A DNA stretch of 64,000 nt from Variovorax sp. IB41. Its GTDB lineage: Bacteria > Pseudomonadota > Gammaproteobacteria > Burkholderiales > Burkholderiaceae_C. A program made the position numbers and the translations under genes. Shown here one piece after another: positions 58,241 to 64,000 of the stretch; position 1 is the stretch's first letter, and each line of letters opens with the position of its first letter. The notes under the pieces are model-generated. The model ran no database searches. It worked only from the letters and a program-made list of their open reading frames with translations, and was not told the origin of the DNA. Location of the stretch: NCBI RefSeq assembly GCF_016405905.1, contig NZ_JAEFCB010000001.1, positions 1,321,281-1,385,280 on the forward strand, read 5' to 3'.

Positions 58241-59070
58241 CAGTGCGGTGGATGTTTGTCTGAGACGCCGGAAAGACCGGGAATGGCGGTGGCACCCGCC
58301 TCGCCCACGCGCGGCTTGCGCGGCTGCCCGCGCAGAACGCGGTCATGCAGCTTCTCGGGCAGCAGGTTCAAGAGCTTCGAAAGCCAACCGATGCGGCGGG
58401 GCAGCACGATCTGTTCACGCCCTGCACGCACGCCGGCAAGCAGCTGATGCGCGGCCTCCTCGGCTTCGAGCAGGCCCGGCATCGCGAAGCGGTTGCCCGC
58501 CGTCAACGCAGTGCGGATGTAGCCGGGGCTCACGGTGTGCACCGTGATGCCCGTCTCGCGCAACTCGGCACGCAGGCTTTCGAGATAGCGAATGAGCCCC
58601 GCCTTGCTCGCGCAGTACGCGCCGTTGCCCGGCATGCCGCGCCATCCCGCGATGCTGGCCACGCCGACCAATGCGCCACGCTGCTGCGCACGCATCGGCT
58701 TCACGAACGGCTGGAAGGTGGTCGCCGCGCCAAGCAGGTTGATCTCCAGCATGCGGCGCAGCACCGCGAGGTCATCGGCCTCGGCCGTGTCGAAGCCGCC
58801 TGCCACGCCCGCATTGGCGATCACGAGGTCGGGCACGCCGGCCCTGGCCATCCAGTCGATGGCCATGGACTGCATCGCGGCGCTGTTCGACACATCGGGC
58901 GTGTAGGCCGCGCAGCGCCCAGGTGCCAGTGCAACCAGCACGTCCAGCTTCGCCACGTCGAGGCCAACCAGCGCCATCTGCGCGCCACCGTCGATCAGTT
59001 CGCGCGCCAGTGCCTGGCCCAGGCCACCGCAGGCTCCGGTGAGGACGACGTTGCAAAACGAAAGAGGCAT
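58240..59070 (-). CDS. Short-chain dehydrogenase/reductase
   Basis: Classical SDR of 276 residues: TGACGGLG cofactor motif at 11-18, NAG at 86-88, catalytic Ser139, Tyr152 and Lys156 (YCASK). The SPGYIRTALT segment follows. The start at 59070 (MPLSFCNVVLTG) places the Rossmann motif at the normal distance; an ATG eight codons upstream is possible. First gene of the SDR-FMO-symporter-epimerase operon. Confidence 0.9.
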   Translation of the reverse strand: MPLSFCNVVLTGACGGLGQALARELIDGGAQMALVGLDVAKLDVLVALAPGRCAAYTPDVSNSAAMQSMAIDWMARAGVPDLVIANAGVAGGFDTAEADDLAVLRRMLEINLLGAATTFQPFVKPMRAQQRGALVGVASIAGWRGMPGNGAYCASKAGLIRYLESLRAELRETGITVHTVSPGYIRTALTAGNRFAMPGLLEAEEAAHQLLAGVRAGREQIVLPRRIGWLSKLLNLLPEKLHDRVLRGQPRKPRVGEAGATAIPGLSGVSDKHPPH

Positions 59071-59163
59071 ATGCGATGAGGCGGCGAGTGGCAAAACGCA
59101 GCCACTTTAGCCGCGCACCCTCCTCGCGCTCCCCGGCGTTTTCCCTTGCGCGACGTGGGTGCT

Positions 59164-59550
59164 TCAGGTGACGTCCACCACCACCTGCCCCGGCGTCACG
59201 ACGCTGATCACGCCGCCCCACACGCACTGCAACGTGCAGCCATCGTGCAAGGCGGGCATGCCGCCCAGCTGCACCATCGCGGCCCCGGGCGTCCACGGCG
59301 CGGGCGTCACTGGCACGCAAGGCATCGGCGTCAACACACCGGCCGCGGCCGCCGTGGCCGATGCCACCGAAGGATTGGCGGGACTGCGGCACATGCCGAA
59401 AGGCGAGATGTTCAGAAAGGGCACGCTGTCCTGCACATTGCCCGGCGGGCCCGCGGGCATCGCGGCCACCTTGGGCGTCGCGTTGAACGCCGAAGGCGCA
59501 AGCCCCATCGAGCACGAGACCTGGGCACCGCTGCACACCTGCTTGGGCAT
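59164..59550 (-). CDS. PAAR-like tip protein (DUF4280)
   Basis: A 128-residue DUF4280-type protein, the PAAR-like spike cap of contractile injection systems. It has CSGAQVSCSMGLAPSAFNATP, NISPFGMCRSPANPSVASATAAAAGVLTPMPC and CTLQCVWGGVISVVTPGQ, with the conserved cysteine pairs that bind metal at the tip in PAAR relatives. The ATG at 59550 has AAGGAG 7 nt upstream, which excludes a GTG six bases earlier. It is opposite in strand to the injection-system operon that starts 228 nt away. An ORF on the plus strand here is a shadow. Confidence 0.85.
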   Translation of the reverse strand: MPKQVCSGAQVSCSMGLAPSAFNATPKVAAMPAGPPGNVQDSVPFLNISPFGMCRSPANPSVASATAAAAGVLTPMPCVPVTPAPWTPGAAMVQLGGMPALHDGCTLQCVWGGVISVVTPGQVVVDVT

Positions 59551-59657
59551 TCGCACGCTCCTTCGTTCGTCGTTCCGGGGACGGTTTGCACCGGTTCCAG
59601 CTTAGCGGCGCACCCGTGGAGTTCAAGCGCCAGGCGGCCGATGCGCGCTCGGCTACA

Positions 59658-59699
59658 CGGCCGATGGAGGTTCGTCGTACCTCCTGAGGTCTACGGCCG
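59658..59699 (+). promoter_or_regulatory. Stem-loop upstream of the injection-system operon
   Basis: In the 227-nt divergent gap, CGGCCG ends at 59658-59663 and 59694-59699 flank an inner perfect GGAGGT/ACCTCC hairpin with a 7-nt loop. It ends 78 nt before the first structural gene. It could be an operator or a leader structure that hides a Shine-Dalgarno-like GGAGG; no further evidence. Confidence 0.45.
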
Positions 59700-59777
59700 T
59701 TGGCTCGATTGCGCACGCCAAACCCCGGGAATATGGTTGCGCTCCCCGATACCGAGGGGATGTTTCTGGAAGGGTGC

Positions 59778-60350
59778 ATGGTGATCGACACAGCGCTTGA
59801 TTTCATCGCCGACGAGGTCAATGTCCATCTGCGCAAGCGCACGGGCAGCGAGCTCGGTGCCGTGGACATCGGCCCGATCGTCGACGACCGCGGCAACTGG
59901 CTCGGCGTGGTCGATACCACCCGCCTCACGCTGTTCCAGATCGACGAGGAGCGCGTGCTGCGCGAGCAGATGCCCGAGCGTGCCATCGTCGGCGGCCGCG
60001 AGGTCGTGCTGCCGCCACCGCTCAAGCTCAACCTCGTGCTGCTGTTCTCGGGGCGCTTCCAGCAGTACGCACAGGCGCTGCGCACGCTCTCGCACATCAT
60101 GGGTTTCTTCCAGGCGCGGCCGCTGTTCACGCCGCCCGACAGCCCCGCGCTGCCCGTGGGCCTGGAGCGCGTGTCGCTCGAGCTGCTGAGCTACGGCCCC
60201 GAGCAGCTGAACCAGATGTGGACGTGCCTGGGCGCCAAGCACCTGCCCTCGGTGGTGTACCGGATGCGGGTGGTGGCGCTGCAGGACATGGAGCCGATCG
60301 GCACCGGCATGCCGGTCACCTCGATCCAGACCTCCCTGCACGGACGCTGA
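59778..60350 (+). CDS. eCIS tail terminator, DUF4255 (Pvc16/Afp16-like)
   Basis: A 190-residue DUF4255 family protein, expected to cap the inner tube and sheath at the distal end of the contractile particle. It begins VIDTALDFIADEVNVHLRKRTGSELGAVDIG, and the family core LKLNLVLLFSGRFQQYAQALRTLSHIMGFFQARPLF follows. The ATG at 59778 is chosen because GGAAGGG lies 4 nt upstream and the protein then starts like its family; longer in-frame starts exist at 59760 and 59700. First gene of the plus-strand eCIS operon. Confidence 0.87.
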   Translation: MVIDTALDFIADEVNVHLRKRTGSELGAVDIGPIVDDRGNWLGVVDTTRLTLFQIDEERVLREQMPERAIVGGREVVLPPPLKLNLVLLFSGRFQQYAQALRTLSHIMGFFQARPLFTPPDSPALPVGLERVSLELLSYGPEQLNQMWTCLGAKHLPSVVYRMRVVALQDMEPIGTGMPVTSIQTSLHGR

Positions 60351-60357
60351 AGACACC

Positions 60358-61365
60358 ATGGCCCGCATCGACTTCCGCCCGCTCTGGACCATCGAGGTGC
60401 AGCATGCCTTCTTCGGCGGCGCCTGCGATGCGATCGAGTTTCTCGTGCCGCCTTCCACGCAGCGCGCCCTCGCCGGCGCGCATGCCATTGCAAGACAGCG
60501 CGACGGCCGCCTGCACGTGCTCTACGAAGCCGACGAAAGCGCACAGCCGCTCTCGCCGCTTGCGGGCCGCAGCTTCCTCTTCGGCCTCAGGCCGCGCGAG
60601 CCGTCGTTCGACCTCATCACCGTGCCGCTCGGCTTGTCACCGGGCGATGCGGCGCTCTGGCGCAACGCGCCCGATGCCGACGCACTCACTGGTCCCGCAG
60701 CAGTGCGAATGAGCGGCGAGCAGTTGCGCATCGAGCCGCGTTCGTCGCAACGCCCGTTGACCCTGCGCCTCTTCGATGCGACCGACACGCAGCGCGCGCA
60801 GAACATGCTCAACATCGGCGACGAGGCATGGACGCCGTTGGGCCTTTTCACGCGCGGCATCTGGCGCATCGAGGAAGACGATGGCAACGCGCCGCCGCAG
60901 AGCTGGCGCCTGCAGGTCGAGCCCGAGCTGGCGGGCGCATGGGGCCTGCTCGAACTCACCGTGGACGCCGGCCACATCGCCGCCGGCCACGCCTTCACGC
61001 TCTCGTTCGCCGCGCGCACCGACACACTGCGCTACTACGTCGTGGCCAGCCGCTTCGGCGAGGCCGAGTTCAACCAGGTGCAGGTGCTGGACAACGGCTT
61101 CGCCGCCGAGTCGCGCCCCGCCATCCAGTTCAACCGCGTGCTGCCCGCCGCCTTCGGCGCCGGCCACCTGGCGCCCGGCCTGCTCGACCCCACGGGCGGC
61201 GCGCGCATCGCCCTGTTCGAGGCCCAGGCCAGCGTCGCGCGCCGCGCGCGCGGGCCGTCGGGGCTGGAACTGCACCGCAACGGCGACGTGCTGGTGGGCC
61301 ACCTGCCCCAGCCCGGGGCCGACCGCGCCGACGCGCAATTCGTCGTCCACCTCTCGCAATCCTGA
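60358..61365 (+). CDS. Unknown protein in the contractile injection cluster
   Basis: A 335-residue soluble protein I do not recognise. It has no signal peptide or membrane helix. It is rich in short hydrophobic strand-like segments (LTLRLFDATDT, WRLQVEPELAGAWGLLELTVDAG, FTLSFAARTDTLRYYVVAS, ALFEAQASVARR), which suggests a beta-sandwich fold. It lies 7 nt after the tail terminator and 34 nt before the sheath, so it is very likely a structural or assembly component of the particle, for example a collar, cap or fibre-like piece. Start at the ATG at 60358. Confidence 0.7.
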   Translation: MARIDFRPLWTIEVQHAFFGGACDAIEFLVPPSTQRALAGAHAIARQRDGRLHVLYEADESAQPLSPLAGRSFLFGLRPREPSFDLITVPLGLSPGDAALWRNAPDADALTGPAAVRMSGEQLRIEPRSSQRPLTLRLFDATDTQRAQNMLNIGDEAWTPLGLFTRGIWRIEEDDGNAPPQSWRLQVEPELAGAWGLLELTVDAGHIAAGHAFTLSFAARTDTLRYYVVASRFGEAEFNQVQVLDNGFAAESRPAIQFNRVLPAAFGAGHLAPGLLDPTGGARIALFEAQASVARRARGPSGLELHRNGDVLVGHLPQPGADRADAQFVVHLSQS

Positions 61366-61399
61366 ACCATTTCGCAAGCACAGCAAAGGAGCCTTCGCC

Positions 61400-62767
61400 A
61401 TGCCGACCTACCGCACGCCCGACGTCTACGTCGAAGAGATCTCGGTCTTTCCACCTTCGGTGGCCGAAGTCGAGACCGCGATCCCGGCCTTCATCGGCTA
61501 CACCGGGCAAGCCCGCAAGGTGAGCGCTGGCGACCTGGCCAACCGGCCCACCAAGATCTACAACTTCGCCGAATACGAGCAGTACTTCGGCGGCCCGGAC
61601 ACGCCCGACATCGACGTGGCGCTGGTGGCCGACGGCCCCGGCTTCATCGCCACGGTGACGCCGCCCGACATCACCTACCTCATGTACTACGCGGTCAAGA
61701 TGTTCTTCGACAACGGCGGGGGCAAGTGCTACATCGTGTCGGTGGGCGGCTATGCCGATGCCATCGACATCGCCGACTTCACCGCGGGCCTGGACGCCGT
61801 TGCGCTGGAAGACGAGCCCACGCTGCTCGTGTGCCCCGAGGCCGTGCAGCTGGGCGGCACGGGCTACGACACCATGTCGCAGAACATGCTGATCCAGTGC
61901 GGCACGCTGAAAGACCGCTTCGCGATCCTCGACCTCTTCGGGGGCGAGGCCGCGCAGGACAACACGGCGCTCACCGCCAACCGCGCGCGCGTGGGCAACA
62001 ACAACCTGAAGTACGGCGCGCTCTACTACCCCTACCTGCGCTCGAGCTTCAACCATGCGGTGATGGGCCTGGGCACGAATGTCAACGTCACCATCGGCGG
62101 CGGCGCCGCGGCCACGCTCGACACGCTGCAGACCACCGCCACGGCCGCCTTCAACGCCGCCAAGGCGGCCCTCCTGGACCACTACATCGTGCTGCCGCCC
62201 AGCGGCGCGGTGGCCGGCGTGTATGCCGCGACCGACACCGCGCGCGGCGTCTGGAAGGCGCCCGCCAACGTGGGCCTGGCCGACGTGGTGGAGCCCACCG
62301 TGCGGCTGGACAACGCGCGCCAGGACGAGCTCAACGTCGATGCCACCACCGGCAAGTCGATCAACGCGATCCGCGCCTTCGCGGGCAAGGGCACGCTCGT
62401 GTGGGGCGCGCGCACGCTGGCCGGCAACGACAACGAGTGGCGCTACGTGCCGGTGCGGCGCTTCTTCAACATGGTGGAGGAGTCGGTCAAGAAGAGCACC
62501 TACTGGGCCGTGTTCGAGCCCAACGACGCCAACACCTGGGTCAAGGTGCGCGGAATGATCGAGAACTACCTCACGCAGAAATGGCGCGAGGGCGCGCTCG
62601 CGGGCGCCACCACCAAGGACGCCTTCTTCGTGCGCTGCAGCCTGGGCACCACGATGAACGCGCAGGACATCCTGGAAGGCCGCATGAACGTGGAGATCGG
62701 CATGGCCGCCGTGCGCCCCGCCGAATTCATCGTCCTGAAGTTCTCGCACAAGCTGCAGACCAGCTGA
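61400..62767 (+). CDS. Contractile tail sheath protein (eCIS)
   Basis: Sheath subunit of 455 residues that contracts to drive the tube. It starts MPTYRTPDVYVEEISVFPPSVAEVETAIPAFIGYTG, the standard phage/eCIS sheath N-terminus that forms the handshake extension. The C-terminal sheath domain RRFFNMVEESVKKSTYWAVFEPNDANTW and the final VNVEIGMAAVRPAEFIVLKFSHKLQTS are diagnostic. AAAGGAG precedes the ATG at 61400. PVC-type systems have up to three sheath genes; only one is seen here before the tube genes. Confidence 0.95.
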   Translation: MPTYRTPDVYVEEISVFPPSVAEVETAIPAFIGYTGQARKVSAGDLANRPTKIYNFAEYEQYFGGPDTPDIDVALVADGPGFIATVTPPDITYLMYYAVKMFFDNGGGKCYIVSVGGYADAIDIADFTAGLDAVALEDEPTLLVCPEAVQLGGTGYDTMSQNMLIQCGTLKDRFAILDLFGGEAAQDNTALTANRARVGNNNLKYGALYYPYLRSSFNHAVMGLGTNVNVTIGGGAAATLDTLQTTATAAFNAAKAALLDHYIVLPPSGAVAGVYAATDTARGVWKAPANVGLADVVEPTVRLDNARQDELNVDATTGKSINAIRAFAGKGTLVWGARTLAGNDNEWRYVPVRRFFNMVEESVKKSTYWAVFEPNDANTWVKVRGMIENYLTQKWREGALAGATTKDAFFVRCSLGTTMNAQDILEGRMNVEIGMAAVRPAEFIVLKFSHKLQTS

Positions 62768-62820
62768 GCGACACCCCCATTCATCCATCGATTGATTGAA
62801 ACCCTCGAGGAGCCGACGCC

Positions 62821-63255
62821 ATGCCGCAGCAATACCCTCTTCCCGTCTTCCACTTCACCGTCCAGTGGGGTGGCACCCGCCTCGGTTTCTCCGAAGTCAG
62901 CGGGCTCACGCAGGAGAACCAGGCCATCGAATACCGCGACGGCTCGTTCCCCGAGTACTCGTCGATCAAGATGCCGGGCCTTCGCAAGTTCAGCAACGTG
63001 ACGCTCAAGCGCGGGATCATCAAGGCCGACAACGACTTCTTCAAATGGCTCTCCACCGTCAAGCTCAACCAGGTGGAGCGGCGCGACGTGGTGATCTCGC
63101 TGCTCAATGAAGAACATGCGCCGGTGATGACCTGGAAGATCCACAACGCCTTCCCGGTGAAGGTGGAAGGGCCGGGCCTCAAGGCCGCGGGCAACGAGGT
63201 CGCGATCGAGTCGATCGAGATCGCGCACGAAGGGCTCGAGCTGCAGAACGACTGA
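62821..63255 (+). CDS. Tail tube protein 1 (T4 gp19 family)
   Basis: A 144-residue tube subunit (Pvc1/Afp1-like) that polymerises into the inner tube. Typical strands: FHFTVQWGGTRLGFSEVSGLTQENQAIEYRDGS, MPGLRKFSNVTLKRGIIKADNDFFKWLSTV and EVAIESIEIAHEGLEL. GAGGAG precedes the ATG at 62821. It directly follows the sheath gene. Confidence 0.93.
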   Translation: MPQQYPLPVFHFTVQWGGTRLGFSEVSGLTQENQAIEYRDGSFPEYSSIKMPGLRKFSNVTLKRGIIKADNDFFKWLSTVKLNQVERRDVVISLLNEEHAPVMTWKIHNAFPVKVEGPGLKAAGNEVAIESIEIAHEGLELQND

Positions 63256-63277
63256 CACATCAGTCAACAGGCCCGTC

Positions 63278-63718
63278 ATGTTCACGCCCCCTCTGGGCTT
63301 CCACTTCAAGGTGGAAGTGCTCGGCATCACGCCCGCGGCGGACGACCTTCGTTTCACCGAGGTCGGCGGTCTCGCGCTGGAAATCGCCACCGAGGACATG
63401 CCCGAAGGCGGCGAGAACCGCTACGTGCAGCGCTACCCCGGCGTGGCCAAGTACGGCGACCTGGTGCTCAAGCGCGGGCTGCTCAAAGACAGCCAGGTGT
63501 GGAACTGGGCGCGCCAGTGCATCGAGGAGCTGGACATCACCCCGCGCGACGTGGACGTGACGCTCTTGAACCCCGAGCACGAGCCGCTCATGACGTGGCA
63601 CGTGGTGGGCGCCTTTCCAACGAAGTGGTCGATCGCCGATCTCAACGCGTCGGCCAACACCTTCGTCGTGGAGACGCTGACGCTGGCCTACAAGTATTTC
63701 CGGCTCGACAAGAGCTGA
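63278..63718 (+). CDS. Tail tube protein 2 (initiator, Pvc5/Afp5-like)
   Basis: Second gp19-family tube protein, 146 residues, with the same fold as its neighbour but divergent sequence: FHFKVEVLGITPAADDLRFTEVGGLALEIATEDMPEGG and GDLVLKRGLLKDSQVWNWARQCIEEL. In PVC/Afp particles a second tube protein starts the tube on the baseplate. Spacing 22 nt after tube protein 1. Confidence 0.9.
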   Translation: MFTPPLGFHFKVEVLGITPAADDLRFTEVGGLALEIATEDMPEGGENRYVQRYPGVAKYGDLVLKRGLLKDSQVWNWARQCIEELDITPRDVDVTLLNPEHEPLMTWHVVGAFPTKWSIADLNASANTFVVETLTLAYKYFRLDKS

Positions 63719-63729
63719 AGGAGCCTTCC

Positions 63730-63891
63730 ATGCCCATCGTCGTGGATGAAGTGGTGATCACTGTCGAGGTCGGCAACGCGGCCGGCGGCGGGACCGCGAC
63801 GCCGCCCGCGCCGGCGGACGATCGGCAGTCGCTGGTGGCGGAGTGCGTCGAGCGGGTGCTCGAAATTCTTCGCGATCGCGAGGAGCCTTGA
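63730..63891 (+). CDS. DUF5908 small eCIS protein
   Basis: A 53-residue protein starting MPIVVDEVVITVEVGN with an acidic C-terminal helix (LVAECVERVLEILRDREE). This matches DUF5908, the small gene (Pvc6/Afp6 position) that follows the second tube gene in eCIS clusters. GAAGGAG precedes the ATG at 63730. Function unknown. Confidence 0.8.
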   Translation: MPIVVDEVVITVEVGNAAGGGTATPPAPADDRQSLVAECVERVLEILRDREEP

Positions 63892-63930
63892 GATGAGGCT
63901 CCGATCTCTTGTTCATCGTCGCGGGAGTCA

Positions 63931-64000
63931 TTCAGGGCGCGATCCCGCCGACGGGGTACCTTGCTCCGCGAATGTCCCCCGGGCTTCGCCCTCCTCCTTG
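63931..64000. repeat. Dispersed palindromic repeat, left arm only (window edge)
   Basis: The last 70 nt repeat the left arm of the 47515-47760 element, including an uninterrupted identical stretch of 35 nt that contains GGGGTACCTTGCTCCGCG. The internal hairpin here is GGGC-TTC-GCCC (63981-63991), a stem different from both arms at 47.5 kb but still paired. It interrupts the eCIS operon after the DUF5908 gene and is cut by the window edge. The 39 nt before it (63892-63930) hold nothing recognised. Confidence 0.85.

Noticed and set aside
59159..59605. 148-codon plus-strand frame opposite the DUF4280 gene
   Set aside because: The minus strand encodes the recognisable PAAR-like protein with a good ribosome-binding site; the plus frame has no family features.
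59164..64000. Prophage or type VI secretion interpretation of the tail genes
   Set aside because: No Tss membrane-complex genes and no capsid or packaging genes are seen; DUF4255, DUF5908 and the paired gp19 tube genes point to an eCIS. The window end limits this judgement.

Overview
The window is GC-rich chromosomal DNA of a beta-proteobacterium, most likely a Comamonadaceae member close to Variovorax. The evidence is the gene order tpiA-secG-tRNA-Leu-nuoA..N, the rpsO-pnp pair, the NasR-type nitrate locus, and intergenic palindromes typical of that family. The assignment rests on recalled gene order and protein similarity; no search was run.

Left third (1-25.4 kb), mostly minus strand, housekeeping: the complete nuoA-nuoM genes and the 5' part of nuoN (respiratory complex I), preceded by tRNA-Leu(GAG), secG, tpiA, a quinone oxidoreductase, pnp and rpsO. 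Then come a DMT exporter, a PLP aminotransferase, a periplasmic amino-acid-type binding protein, a small heat-shock protein, an alpha/beta hydrolase and tsaD.

Middle (25.5-40.7 kb), nitrate assimilation island: a NIT-ANTAR antiterminator, a leader with an ANTAR-type hairpin and an intrinsic terminator, the nitrate ABC transporter nrtABD, an unusual receiver-like/ANTAR/PilJ-type regulator, a NarK-type transporter with its own tandem-hairpin leader, a PP2C phosphatase-kinase fusion, a NirB-like flavoprotein, the assimilatory nitrate reductase nasA with a Bfd-like tail, ybiB and cobA (siroheme). Uptake, two-electron reduction of nitrate, cofactor supply and antitermination control are encoded together. 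No siroheme nitrite reductase is present in the window.

40.7-59.1 kb, mixed: a degenerate outer-membrane efflux-like protein, an isolated PilQ-like secretin, a polyamine-type ABC transporter operon interrupted by a palindromic repeat, a fatty-acid-hydroxylase-type membrane enzyme, a YiiX-like lipoprotein, an HI0933-type flavoprotein, rpsU-yqeY-NUDIX, TauE with a divergent LysR, and a four-gene operon of SDR, flavin monooxygenase, sodium-dependent symporter and epimerase.

Right edge (59.2-64 kb): the start of a contractile injection system (eCIS, PVC/Afp type): a DUF4280 PAAR-like tip protein on the minus strand, then a Pvc16-type tail terminator, an unknown 335-residue protein, sheath, two tube proteins and a DUF5908 protein. 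The cluster probably continues beyond the window. A dispersed palindromic repeat with covarying stems occurs at 47.5 kb and again at the very end.
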